Below, piece after piece: positions 14,401 to 27,881 of a DNA stretch of 64,000 nucleotides. Under the pieces are notes generated by a model that was given only the letters and a program-made list of their open reading frames with translations, did not search any database and was not told the DNA's origin. Every line of letters begins with the position of its first letter. The first letter of the stretch is position 1. Both the position numbers and the translations under genes were made by a program. The DNA comes from Chrysopilus asiliformis (taxonomy: Eukaryota > Arthropoda > Insecta > Diptera > Rhagionidae): the NCBI GenBank assembly GCA_964034945.1, contig OZ035960.1:69832994-69896993 (forward strand), given 5' to 3'.

Positions 14401-17400
14401 TTTCCAATTTTGATGGGAAATCGATTTCTCAGAGGGGGCGGGGGTTAACTCGGCCACGCCCCTTTTTCCAATTTTGATGGGAAATCGATTTCAGAGAGGG
14501 GGCGGGGCTTAACTCGGCCACGCCCCTTTTTCCAATTTTGATGGGAAATCGATATCTGAGAGGGGGCGGGGCTTAACTCGGCCACGCCCCTTTTTCCAAT
14601 TTTGATGGGAAATCGATTTCTGAGGGGGCGGGGCTTAACTCGGCCACGCCCCTTTTTCCAATTTTGATGGGAAATCGATTTCTGAGAGGGGGCGGGGCTT
14701 AACTCGGCCACGCCCCTTTTTCCAATTTTGATGGGAAATCGATTTCTGAGAGGGGGCGGGGCTTAACTCGGCCACGCCCCTTTTTCCAATTTTGATGGGA
14801 AATCGATTTCTGAGAGGGGGCGGGCTTAACTCGGCCACGCCCCTTTTTCCAATTTTGATAGGAAATCGGTTTCTGAGAGGGGGCGGGGCTTAACTCGGCC
14901 ACGCCCCTTTTTCCAATTTTGATGGGAAATCGATTTCTGAGAGAGGGCGGGGCTTAACTCGGCCACGCCCCTTTTTCCAATTTTGATGGGAAATCGATTT
15001 CTGAGAGGGGGCGGGGCTTAACTCGGCCACGCCCCTTTTTCCAATTTTGATGGGAAATCGATTTCTGAGAGGGGGCGGGGCTTAACTCGGCCACGCCCCT
15101 TTTTCCAATTTTGATGGGAAATCGATTTCTGAGAGGGGGCGGGGCTTAACTCGGCCACGCCCCTTTTTCCAATTTTGATGGGAAATCGATTTCTGAGAGG
15201 GGGCGGGGCTTAACTCGGCCACGCCCCTTTTTCCAATTTTGATGGGAAATCGATTTCTGAGAGGGGGCGGGGCTTAACTCGGCCACGCCCCTTTTTCCAA
15301 TTTTGATGGGAAATCGATTTCTGAGAGGGGGCGGGGCTTAACTCGGCCACGCCCCTTTTTCCAATTTTGATGGGAAATCGATTTCTGAGAGGAGCGGGGC
15401 TTAACTCGGCCACGCCCCTTTTTCCAATTTTGATGGGAAATCGATTTCTGAGAGGGGGCGGGGCTTAACTCGGCCACGCCCCTTTTTCCAATTTTGATGG
15501 GAAATCGATTTCTGAGAGGGGGCGGGGCTTAACTCGGCCACGCCCCTTTTTCCAATTTTGATGGGAAATCGATATCTGAGAGGGGGCGGGGCTTAACTCG
15601 GCCACGCCCCTTTTTCCAATTTTGATGGGAAATCGATTTCTGAGAGGGGGCGGGGCTTAACTCGGCCACGCCCCTTTTTCCAATTTTGATGGGAAATCGA
15701 TTTCTGAGAGGGGGCGGGGCTTAACTCGGCCACGCCCCTTTTTCCAATTTTGATGGGAAATCGATTTCTGAGAGGGGGCGGGGCTTAACTCGGCCACGCC
15801 CCTTTTTCCAATTTTGATGGGAAATCGATTTCTGAGAGGGGGCGGGGCTTAACTCGGCCACGCCCCTTTTTCCAATTTTGATGGGAAATCGATTTCTGAG
15901 AGGGGGCGGGGCTTAACTCGGCCACGCCCCTCTTTCCAATTTTGATGGGAAATCGATTTCTGAGAGGGGGCGGGGCTTAACTCGGCCACGCCCCTTTTTC
16001 CAATTTTGATGGGAAATCGATTTCTGAGAGGGGGCGGGGCTTAACTCGGCCACGCCCCTTTTTCCAATTTTGATGGGAAATCGATTTCTGAGAGGGGGCG
16101 GGGCTTAACTCGGCCACGCCCCTTTTTCCAATTTTGATGGGAAATCGATTTCTGAGAGGGGGCGGGGCTTAACTCGGCCACGCTCCTTTTTCCAATTTTG
16201 ATGGGAAATCGATTTCTGAGAGGGGGCGGGGCTTAACTCGGCCACGCCCCTTTTTCCAATTTTGATGGGAAATCGATTTCTGAAAGGGGGCGGGGCTTAA
16301 CTCGGCCTCGCCCCTTGTTCCAATTTTGATGGGAAATCGATTTCTGAGAGGGGGCGGGGCTTAACTCGGCCACGCCCCTTTTTCCAATTTTGATGGGAAA
16401 TCGATTTCTGAGAGGGGGCGGGGCTTAACTCGGCCACGCCCCTTTTTCCGATTTTGATGGGAAATCGATTTCTGAGAGGGGGCGGGGCTTAACTCGGCCA
16501 CGCCCCTTTTTCCGATTTTGATGGGAAATCGATTTCTGAGAGGGGGCGGGGCTTAACTCGGCCACGCCCCTTTTTCCAATTTTGATGGGAAATGGATTTC
16601 TGAGAGGGGGCGGGGCTTAACTCGGCCACGCCCCTTTTTCCAATTTTGATGGGAAATCGATTTCTGAGAGGGGGCGGGGCTTAACTCGGCCACGCCCCTT
16701 TTTCCAATTTTGATGGGAAATCGATTTCTGAGAGGGGGCGGGGCTTAACTCGGCCACGCCCCTTTTTCCAATTTTGATGGGAAATCGATTTCTGAGAGGG
16801 GGCGGGGCTTAACTCGGCCACGCCCCTTTTTCCAATTTTGATGGGAAATCGATTTCTGAGAGGGGGCGGGGCTTAACTCGGCCACGCCCCTTTTTCCAAT
16901 TTTGATGGGAAATCGATTTCTGAGAGGGGGCGGGGCTTAACTCGGCCACGCCCCTCTTTCCAATTTTGATGGGAAATCGATTTCTGAGAGGGGGCGGGGC
17001 TTAACTCGGCCACGCCCCTTTTTCAAATTTTGATGGGAAATCGATTTCTGAGAGCGGGCGGGGCTTAACTCGGCCACGCTCCTTTTTCCAATTTTGATGG
17101 GAAATCGATTTCTGAGAGGGGGCGGGGCTTAACTCGGCCACGCCCCTTTTTCCAATTTTGATGGAAAATCGATTTCTGAGAGGGGGCGGGGCTTAACTCG
17201 GCCACGCCCCTTTTTCCAATTTTGATGGGAAATCGATTTCTGAAAGGGGGCGGGGCTTAACTCGGCCTCGCCCCTTGTTCCAATTTTGATGGGAAATCGA
17301 TTTCTGAGAGGGGGCGGGGCTTAACTCGGCCACGCCCCTTTTTCCAATTTTGATGGGAAATCGATTTCTGAGAGGGAGCGGGGCTTAACTCGGCCACGCC

Positions 17401-18629
17401 CCTTTTTCCAATTTTGATGGGAAATCGATTTCTGAGAGGGGGCGGGGCTTAACTCGGCCACGCCCCTTTTTCCGATTTTGATGGGAAATCGATTTCTGAG
17501 AGGGGGCGGGGCTTAACTCGGCCACGCCCCTTTTTCCAATTTTGATGGGAAATGGATTTCTGAGAGGGGGCGGGGCTTAACTCGGCCACGCCCCTTTTTC
17601 CAATTTTGATGGGAAATCGATTTCTGAAAGGGGGCGGGGCTTAACTCGGCCTCGCCCCTTGTTCCAATTTTGATGGGAAATCGATTTCTGAGAGGGGGCG
17701 GGGCTTAACTCGGCCACGCCCCTTTTTCCAATTTTGATGGGAAATCGATTTCTGAGAGGGAGCGGGGCTTAACTCGGCCACGCCCCTTTTTCCAATTTTG
17801 ATGGGAAATCGATTTCTGAGAGGGGGCGGGGCTTAACTCGGCCACGCCCCTTTTTCCGATTTTGATGGGAAATCGATTTCTGAGAGGGGGCGGGGCTTAA
17901 CTCGGCCACGCCCCTTTTTCCAATTTTGATGGGAAATGGATTTCTGAGAGGGGGCGGGGCTTAACTCGGCCACGCCCCTTTTTCCAATTTTGATGGGAAA
18001 TCGATTTCTGAGAGGGGGCGGGGCTTAACTCGGCTACGCCCCTTTTTCCAATTTTGATGGGAAATCGATTTCTGAGAGGGGGCGGGGCTTAACTCGGCCA
18101 CGCCCCTTTTTCCAATTTTGATGGGAAATCGATTTCTGAGAGGGGGCGGGGCTTAACTCGGCCACGCCCCTTTTTCCAATTTTGATGGGAAATCGATTTC
18201 TGAGAGGGGGCGGGGCTTAACTCGGCCACGCCCCTTTTTCCGATTTTGATGGGAAATCGATTTCTGAGAGGGGGCGGGGCTTAACTCGGCCACGCCCCTT
18301 TTTCCAATTTTGATGGGAAATGGATTTCTGAGAGGGGGCGGGGCTTAACTCGGCCACGCCCCTTTTTCCAATTTTGATGGGAAATCGATTTCTGAGAGGG
18401 GGCGGGGCTTAACTCGGCCACGCCCCTTTTTCCAATTTTGATGGGAAATCGATTTCTGAGAGGGGGCGGGGCTTAACTCGGCCACGCCCCTTTTTCCAAT
18501 TTTGATGGGAAATCGATTTCTGAGAGGGGGCGGGGCTTAACTCGGCCACGCCCCTTTTTCCAATTTTGATGGGAAATCGATTTCTGAGAGGGGGCGGGGC
18601 TTAACTCGGCCACGCCCCTTTTTCAAATT

Positions 18630-19705
18630 TTGATGGGAAATCGATTTCTGAGAGCGGGCGGGGCTTAACTCGGCCACGCCCCTTTTTCCAATTTTGATGG
18701 GAAATCGATTTCTGAGAGGGGGCGGGGCTTAACTCGGCCACGCCCCTTTTTCCAATTTTGATGGAAAATCGATTTCTGAGAGGGGGCGGGGCTTAACTCG
18801 GCCACGCCCCTTTTTCCAATTTTGATGGGAAATCGATTTCTGAAAGGGGGCGGGGCTTAACTCGGCCTCGCCCCTTGTTCCAATTTTGATGGGAAATCGA
18901 TTTCTGAGAGGGGGCGGGGCTTAACTCGGCCACGCCCCTTTTTCCAATTTTGATGGGAAATCGATTTCTGAGAGGGAGCGGGGCTTAACTCGGCCACGCC
19001 CCTTTTTCCAATTTTGATGGGAAATCGATTTCTGAGAGGGGGCGGGGCTTAACTCGGCCACGCCCCTTTTTCCGATTTTGATGGGAAATCGATTTCTGAG
19101 AGGGGGCGGGGCTTAACTCGGTCACGCCCCTTTTTCCAATTTTGATGGGAAATCGATTTCTGAGAGGGGGCGGGCTTAACTCGGCCACGCCCCTTTTTCC
19201 AATTTTGATGGGAAACCGATTTCGGAGAGGGGGCGGGGCTTAACTCGGCCACGCCCCTTTTTCCAATTTTGATGGGAAATCGATTTCTGAGAGGGGGCGG
19301 GGCTTAACTCGGCCACGCCCCTTTTTCCAATTTTGATGGGAAATCGATTTCTGAGAGGGGGCGGGGCTTAACTCGGCCACGCCCCTTTTTCCAATTTTGA
19401 TGGAAAATCGATTTCTGAGAGGCGGCGAGGCTTAACTCGGCCACGCCCCTTTTTCCAATTTTGATGGGAAATCGATTTCTGAGAGGGGGCGGGGCTTAAC
19501 TCGGCCACGCCCCTTTTTCCAATTTTGATGGAAAATCGATTTCTGAGAGGCGGCGGGGCTTAACTCGGCCACGCCCCTTTTTCCAATTTTGATGGGAAAT
19601 CGATTTCTGAGAGGGGGCGGGGCTTAACTCGACAACGCCCCTTTTTCCAATTTTGATGGGAAATTGATTTCTGAGAGGGGGCGGGGCTTAATTCGGCCAC
19701 GCCCC
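18630..19705. repeat. Satellite segment copy B (offset 5,307 bp from copy A)
   Basis: Repeats the marker order of 13,320-14,400 at a constant 5,307 bp offset, for example AAACCGATTTCGGAGAG near 19,213 and GAGAGGCGGCGAGG near 19,418. The AAACCGATTTCGGAGAG monomer and a GAGAGGCGGTGAGG variant are found a third time near 26,311 and 26,515, so the segment was used at least three times. Confidence 0.85.
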
Positions 19706-19813
19706 TTTTTCCAATTTTGATGGGAAATCGATTTCTGAGGGGGCGGGGCTTAACTCGGCCACGCCCCTTTTTCCAATTTTGATGGGAAATCGATTTCTGA
19801 GAGGGGGCGGGGC

Positions 19814-21102
19814 TTAACTCGGCCACGCCCCTTTTTCCAATTTTGATGGGAAATCGATTTCTGAGAGGGGGCGGGGCTTAACTCGGCCACGCCCCTTTTT
19901 CCAATTTTGATGGGAAATCGATTTCTGAGAGGGGGCGGGGCTTAACTCGGCCACGCCCCTTTTTCCAATTTTGATGGGAAATCGATTTCTGAGAGGAGCG
20001 GGGCTTAACTCGGCCACGCCCCTTTTTCCAATTTTGATGGGAAATCGATTTCTGAGAGGGGGCGGGGCTTAACTCGGCCACGCCCCTTTTTCCAATTTTG
20101 ATGGGAAATCGATTTCTGAGAGGGGGCGGGGCTTAACTCGGCCACGCCCCTTTTTCCAATTTTGATGGGAAATCGATATCTGAGGGGGCGGGGCTTAACT
20201 CGGCCACGCCCCTTTTTCCAATTTTGATGGAAAATCGATTTCTGAGAGGGGGCGGGGCTTAACTCGGCCACGCCCCTTTTTCCAATTTTGATGGGAAATC
20301 GATTTCTGAGAGGGGGCGGGGCTTAACTCGGCCACGCCCTTTTTTCCAATTTTGATGGGAAATCGATTTCTGAGAGGGGGCGGGGCTTAACTCGGCCACG
20401 CCCCTTTTTCCAATTTTGATGGGAAATCGATTTCTGAGAGGGGGCGGGGCTTAACTCGGCCACGCCCCTTTTTCCAATTTTGATGGGAAATCGATTTCTG
20501 AGAGGGGGCGGGGCTTAACTCGGCCACGCCCCTCTTTCCAATTTTGATGGGAAATCGATTTCTGAGAGGGGGCGGGGCTTAACTCGGCCACGCCCCTTTT
20601 TCCAATTTTGATGGGAAATCGATTTCTGAGAGGGGGCGGGGCTTAACTCGGCCACGCCCCTTTTTCCAATTTTGAAGGGAAATCGATTTCTGACAGGGGG
20701 CGGGGCTTAACTCGGCCACGCCCCTTTTTCCAATTTTGATGGGAAATCGATTTCTGAGAGGGGGCGGGGCTTAACTCGGCCACGCTCCTTTTTCCAATTT
20801 TGATGGGAAATCGATTTCTGAGAGGGGGCGGGGCTTAACTCGGCCACGCCCCTTTTTCCAATTTTGATGGGAAATCGATTTCTGAAAGGGGGCGGGGCTT
20901 AACTCGGCCTCGCCCCTTGTTCCAATTTTGATGGGAAATCGATTTCTGAGAGGGGGCGGGGCTTAACTCGGCCACGCCCCTTTTTCCAATTTTGATGGGA
21001 AATCGATTTCTGAGAGGAGCGGGGCTTAACTCGGCCACGCCCCTTTTTCCAATTTTGATGGGAAATCGATTTCTGAGAGGGGGCGGGGCTTAACTCGGCC
21101 AC
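19814..21102. repeat. Satellite segment, copy 1 of the 6,779-bp offset pair
   Basis: Marked by a GAGAGGAGCGGGG contraction near 19,992, CGATATCTGAGGGGGCGG near 20,174, a rare TTTTGAAGGGAAATCG with CTGACAGGGG monomer near 20,671, a GCCTCGCCCCTTGTTCC monomer near 20,907 and a second GAGAGGAGCGGGG near 21,013. All recur 6,779 bp downstream. Confidence 0.88.
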
Positions 21103-22241
21103 GCCCCTTTTTCCAATTTTGATGGGAAATCGATTTCTGAGAGGGGGCGGGGCTTAACTCGGCCACGCCCCTTTTTCCAATTTTGATGGGAAATCGATAT
21201 CTGAGAGGGGGCGGGGCTTAACTCGGCCACGCCCCTTTTTCCAATTTTGATGGGAAATCGATTTCTGAGAGGGGGCGGGGCTTAACTCGGCCACGCCCCT
21301 TTTTCCAATTTTGATGGGAAATCGATTTCTGAGAGGGGGCGGGGCTTAACTCGGCCACGCCCCTTTTTCCAATTTTGATGGGAAATCGATTTCTGAGAGG
21401 GGGCGGGGCTTAACTCGGCCACGCCCCTTTTTCCAATTTTGATGGGAAATCGATTTCTGAGAGGGGGCGGGGCTTAACTCGGCCACGCCCCTTTTTCCAA
21501 TTTTGATGGGAAATCGATTTCTGAGAGGGGGCGGGGCTTAACTCGGCCACGCCCCTCTTTCCAATTTTGATGGGAAATCGATTTCTGAGAGGGGGCGGGG
21601 CTTAACTCGGTCACGCCCCTTTTTCCAATTTTGATGGGAAATCGATTTCTGAGAGGGGGCGGGGCTTAACTCGGCCACGCCCCTTTTTCCAATTTTGATG
21701 GGAAATCGATTTCTGAGAGGGGGCGGGGCTTAACTCGGCCACGCCCCTTTTTCCAATTTTGATGGGAAATCGATTTCTGAGAGGGGGCGGGGCTTAACTC
21801 GGCCACGCCCCTTTTTCCAATTTTGATGGGAAATCGATTTCTGAGAGGGAGCGGGGCTTAACTCGGCCACGCCCCTTTTTCCAATTTTGATGGGAAATCG
21901 ATTTCTGAGAGGGGGCGGGGCTTAACTCGGCCACGCCCCTTTTTCCGATTTTGATGGGAAATCGATTTCTGAGAGGGGGCGGGGCTTAACTCGGCCACGC
22001 CCCTTTTTCCAATTTTGATGGGAAATCGATTTCTGAGAGGGGGCGGGGCTTAACTCGGCTACGCCCCTTTTTCCAATTTTGATGGGAAATCGATTTCTGA
22101 GAGGGGGCGGGGCTTAACTCGGCCACGCCCCTTTTTCCAATTTTGATGGGAAATCGATTTCTGAGAGGGGGCGGGGCTTAACTCGGCCACGCCCCTTTTT
22201 CCAATTTTGATGGGAAATCGATTTCTGAGAGGGGGCGGGGC

Positions 22242-23990
22242 TTAACTCGGCCACGCCCCTTTTTCCAATTTTAATGGGAAATCGATTTCTGAGAGGGGGC
22301 GGGGCTTAACTCGGCTACGCCCCTTTTTCCAATTTTGATGGGAAATCGATTTCTGAGAGGGGGCGGGGCTTAACTCGGCCACGCCTCTTTTTCCATTTTG
22401 ATGGGAAATCGATTTCTGAGAGGAGGCGGGGCTTAACTCGGCCACGCCCCTTTTACCAATTTTGATGGGAAATCGATTTCTGAGAGGGGGCGGGGCTTAA
22501 CTCGGCCACGCCCCTTTTTCCAATTTTGATGGGAAATCGATTTCTGAAAGGGGGCGGGGCTTAACTCGGCTACGCCCCTTTTTCCAATTTTGATGGGAAA
22601 TCGATTTCTGAGAGGGGGCGGGGCTTAACTCGGCCACGCCCCTTTTTCCAATTTTGATGGGAAATCGATTTCTGAGAGGGGGCGGGGCTTAACTCGGCCA
22701 CGCCCCTTTTTCCAATTTTGATGGGAAATCGATTTCTGAGAGGGGGCGGGGCTTAACTCGGCCACGCCCCTTTTTCCAATTTTGATGGGAAATCGATTTC
22801 TGAGAGGGTGCGGGGCTTAACTCGGCTACGCCCCTTTTTCCAATTTTGATGGGAAATCGATTTCTGAGAGGGGGCGGGGCTTAACTCGGCCACGCCCCTT
22901 TTTCCAATTTTGATGGGAAATCGATTTCTGAGAGGGGGCGGGGCTTAACTCGGCCACGCCCCTTTTTCCAATTTTGATGGGAAATCTATTTCTGAGTGGG
23001 GGCGGGGCTTAACTCGGCCACGCTCCTTTTTCCAATTTTGATGGGAAATCGATTTCTGAGAGGGGGCGGGGCTTAACTCGGCCACGCCCCTTTTTCCAAT
23101 TTTGATGGGAAATCTATTTCTGAGAGGGGGCGGGGCTTAACTCGGCCACGCCCCTTTTTCCAATTTTGATGGGAAATCGATTTCTGAGAGGGGGCGGGGC
23201 TTAACTCGGCCACGCCCCTTTTTCCAATTTTGATGGGAAATCGATTTCTGAGAGGGGGCGGGGCTTAACTCGGCCACGCCCCTTTTTCCAATTTTGATGG
23301 GAAATCGATTTCTGAGAGGGGGCGGGGCTTAACTCGGCCACGCCCCTTTTTCCAGTTTTGATGGGAAATCGATTTCTGAGAGGGGGCGGGGCTTAACTCG
23401 GCCACGCCCCTTTTTCCAATTTTGATGGGAAATCGATTTCTGAGAGGGGGCGGGGCTTAACTCGGCCACGCCCCTTTTACCAATTTTGATGGGAAATCGA
23501 TTTCTGAGAGGGGGCGGGGCTTAACTCGGCCACGCCCCTTTTTCCGATTTTGATGGGAAATCGATTTCTGAGAGGGGGCGGGGCTTAACTCGGCCACGCC
23601 CCTTTTTCCAATTTTGATGGGAAATCGATTTCTGAGAGGGGGCGGGGCTTAACTCGGCCACGCCCCTTTTTCCAATTTTGATGGGAAATCGATTTCTGAG
23701 AGGGGGCGGGGCTTAACTCGGCCACGCTCCTTTTTCCAATTTTGATGGGAAATCGATTTCTGAGAGGGGGCGGGGCTTAACTCGGCCACGCCCCTTTTTC
23801 CAATTTTGATGGGAAATCGATTTCTGAGAGGGGGCGGGGCTTAACTCGGCCACGCCCCTCTTTCCAATTTTGATGGGAAATCGATTTCTGAGAGGGGGCG
23901 GGGCTTAACTCGGCCACGCCCCTTTTTCAAATTTTGATGGGAAATCGATTTCTGAGAGCGGGCGGGGCTTAACTCGGCCACGCTCCTTTT
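22242..23990. repeat. Upstream copy of the 36-monomer higher-order unit
   Basis: Contains TTTTAATGGG near 22,270, CCTCTTTTTCCATTTTG near 22,384, GAGAGGAGGCGG near 22,428, GAGAGGGTGCGG near 22,803, AAATCTATTTCTGAGTGGGG near 22,982, CCAGTTTTGATGGG near 23,352 and the CCCCTCTTTCC, CCCCTTTTTCAAATTTT, GAGAGCGGGC trio near 23,856-23,960. Each has a counterpart 7,547 bp downstream. Confidence 0.85.
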
Positions 23991-26592
23991 TCCAATTTTG
24001 ATGGGAAATCGATTTCTGAGAGCGGGCGGGGCTTAACTCGGCCACGCTCCTTTTTCCAATTTTGATGGGAAATCGATTTCTGAGAGGGGGCGGGGCTTAA
24101 CTCGGCCACGCCCCTTTTTCCAATTTTGATGGGAAATCGATTTCTGAGAGGGAGCGGGGCTTAACTCGGCCACGCCCCTTTTTCCAATTTTGATGGGAAA
24201 TCGATTTCTGAGAGGGGGCGGGGCTTAACTCGGCCACGCCCCTTTTTCCGATTTTGATGGGAAATCGATTTCTGAGAGGGGGCGGGGCTTAACTCGGCCA
24301 CGCCCCTTTTTCCAATTTTGATGGGAAATGGATTTCTGAGAGGGGGCGGGGCTTAACTCGGCCACGCCCCTTTTTCCAATTTTGATGGGAAATCGATTTC
24401 TGAGAGGGGGCGGGGCTTAACTCGGCCACGCCCCTTTTTCCAATTTTGATGGGAAATCGATTTCTGAGAGGGGGCGGGGCTTAACTCGGCCACGCCCCTT
24501 TTTCCAATTTTGATGGGAAATCGATTTCTGAGAGGGGGCGGGGCTTAACTCGGCCACGCCCCTTTTTCCAATTTTGATGGGAAATCGATTTCTGAGAGGG
24601 GGCGGGGCTTAACTCGGCCACGCCCCTTTTTCCAATTTTGATGGGAAATCGATTTCTGAGAGGGGGCGGGGCTTAACTCGGCCACGCCCCTCTTTCCAAT
24701 TTTGATGGGAAATCGATTTCTGAGAGGGGGCGGGGCTTAACTCGGCCACGCCCCTTTTTCAAATTTTGATGGGAAATCGATTTCTGAGAGCGGGCGGGGC
24801 TTAACTCGGCCACGCTCCTTTTTCCAATTTTGATGGGAAATCGATTTCTGAGAGGGGGCGGGGCTTAACTCGGCCACGCCCCTTTTTCCAATTTTGATGG
24901 AAAATCGATTTCTGAGAGGGGGCGGGGCTTAACTCGGCCACGCCCCTTTTTCCAATTTTGATGGGAAATCGATTTCTGAAAGGGGGCGGGGCTTAACTCG
25001 GCCTCGCCCCTTGTTCCAATTTTGATGGGAAATCGATTTCTGAGAGGGGGCGGGGCTTAACTCGGCCACGCCCCTTTTTCCAATTTTGATGGGAAATCGA
25101 TTTCTGAGAGGGAGCGGGGCTTAACTCGGCCACGCCCCTTTTTCCAATTTTGATGGGAAATCGATTTCTGAGAGGGGGCGGGGCTTAACTCGGCCACGCC
25201 CCTTTTTCCGATTTTGATGGGAAATCGATTTCTGAGAGGGGGCGGGGCTTAACTCGGCCACGCCCCTTTTTCCAATTTTGATGGGAAATGGATTTCTGAG
25301 AGGGGGCGGGGCTTAACTCGGCCACGCCCCTTTTTCCAATTTTGATGGGAAATCGATTTCTGAGAGGGGGCGGGGCTTAACTCGGCTACGCCCCTTTTTC
25401 CAATTTTGATGGGAAATCGATTTCTGAGAGGGGGCGGGGCTTAACTCGGCCACGCCCCTTTTTCCAATTTTGATGGGAAATCGATTTCTGAGAGGGGGCG
25501 GGGCTTAACTCGGCCACGCCCCTTTTTCCAATTTTGATGGGAAATCGATTTCTGAGAGGGGGCGGGGCTTAACTCGGCCACGCCCCTTTTTCCGATTTTG
25601 ATGGGAAATCGATTTCTGAGAGGGGGCGGGGCTTAACTCGGCCACGCCCCTTTTTCCAATTTTGATGGGAAATGGATTTCTGAGAGGGGGCGGGGCTTAA
25701 CTCGGCCACGCCCCTTTTTCCAATTTTGATGGGAAATCGATTTCTGAGAGGGGGCGGGGCTTAACTCGGCCACGCCCCTTTTTCCAATTTTGATGGGAAA
25801 TCGATTTCTGAGAGGGGGCGGGGCTTAACTCGGCCACGCCCCTTTTTCCAATTTTGATGGGAAATCGATTTCTGAGAGGGGGCGGGGCTTAACTCGGCCA
25901 CGCCCCTTTTTCCAATTTTGATGGGAAATCGATTTCTGAGAGGGGGCGGGGCTTAACTCGGCCACGCCCCTTTTTCAAATTTTGATGGGAAATCGATTTC
26001 TGAGAGCGGGCGGGGCTTAACTCGGCCACGCCCCTTTTTCCAATTTTGATGGGAAATCGATTTCTGAGAGGGGGCGGGGCTTAACTCGGCCACGCCCCTT
26101 TTTCCAATTTTGATGGAAAATCGATTTCTGAGAGGGGGCGGGGCTTAACTCGGCCACGCCCCTTTTTCCAATTTTGATGGGAAATCGATTTCTGAAAGGG
26201 GGCGGGGCTTAACTCGGCCTCGCCCCGTGTTCCAATTTTGATGGGAAATCGATTTCTGAGAGGGGGCGGGGCTTAACTCGGCCACGCCCCTTTTTCCAAT
26301 TTTGATGGGAAACCGATTTCGGAGAGGGGGCGGGGCTTAACTCGGCCACGCCCCTTTTTCCAATTTTGATGGGAAATCGATTTCTGAGAGGGGGCGGGGC
26401 TTAACTCGGCCACGCCCCTTTTTCCAATTTTGATGGGAAATCGATTTCTGAGAGGGGGCGGGGCTTAACTCGGCCACGCCCCTTTTTCCAATTTTGATGG
26501 AAAATCGATTTCTGAGAGGCGGTGAGGCTTAACTCGGCCACGCCCCTTTTTCCAATTTTGATGGGAAATCGATTTCTGAGAGGGGGCGGGGC

Positions 26593-27881
26593 TTAACTCG
26601 GCCACGCCCCTTTTTCCAATTTTGATGGAAAATCGATTTCTGAGAGGCGGCGGGGCTTAACTCGGCCACGCCCCTTTTTCCAATTTTGATGGGAAATCGA
26701 TTTCTGAGAGGGGGCGGGGCTTAACTCGGCCACGCCCCTTTTTCCAATTTTGATGGGAAATCGATTTCTGAGAGGAGCGGGGCTTAACTCGGCCACGCCC
26801 CTTTTTCCAATTTTGATGGGAAATCGATTTCTGAGAGGGGGCGGGGCTTAACTCGGCCACGCCCCTTTTTCCAATTTTGATGGGAAATCGATTTCTGAGA
26901 GGGGGCGGGGCTTAACTCGGCCACGCCCCTTTTTCCAATTTTGATGGGAAATCGATATCTGAGGGGGCGGGGCTTAACTCGGCCACGCCCCTTTTTCCAA
27001 TTTTGATGGGAAATCGATTTCTGAGAGGGGGCGGGGCTTAACTCGGCCACGCCCCTTTTTCCAATTTTGATGGGAAATCGATTTCTGAGAGGGGGCGGGG
27101 CTTAACTCGGCCACGCCCCTTTTTCCAATTTTGATGGGAAATCGATTTCTGAGAGGGGGCGGGGCTTAACTCGGCCACGCCCCTTTTTCCAATTTTGATG
27201 GGAAATCGATTTCTGAGAGGGGGCGGGGCTTAACTCGGCCACGCCCCTTTTTCCAATTTTGATGGGAAATCGATTTCTGAGAGGGGGCGGGGCTTAACTC
27301 GGCCACGCCCCTCTTTCCAATTTTGATGGGAAATCGATTTCTGAGAGGGGGCGGGGCTTAACTCGGCCACGCCCCTTTTTCCAATTTTGATGGGAAATCG
27401 ATATCTGAGAGGGGGCGGGGCTTAACTCGGCCACGCCCCTTTTTCCAATTTTGAAGGGAAATCGATTTCTGACAGGGGGCGGGGCTTAACTCGGCCACGC
27501 CCCTTTTTCCAATTTTGATGGGAAATCGATTTCTGAGAGGGGGCGGGGCTTAACTCGGCCACGCTCCTTTTTCCAATTTTGATGGGAAATCGATTTCTGA
27601 GAGGGGGCGGGGCTTAACTCGGCCACGCCCCTTTTTCCAATTTTGATGGGAAATCGATTTCTGAAAGGGGGCGGGGCTTAACTCGGCCTCGCCCCTTGTT
27701 CCAATTTTGATGGGAAATCGATTTCTGAGAGGGGGCGGAGCTTAACTCGGCCACGCCCCTTTTTCCAATTTTGATGGGAAATCGATTTCTGAGAGGAGCG
27801 GGGCTTAACTCGGCCACGCCCCTTTTTCCAATTTTGATGGGAAATCGATTTCTGAGAGGGGGCGGGGCTTAACTCGGCCAC
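26593..27881. repeat. Satellite segment, copy 2 of the 6,779-bp offset pair
   Basis: Repeats the full succession of markers of 19,814-21,102, including the rare TTTTGAAGGG/CTGACAGGGG monomer near 27,450. Private substitutions such as GGGGCGGAGC near 27,735 show limited divergence. Confidence 0.88.
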
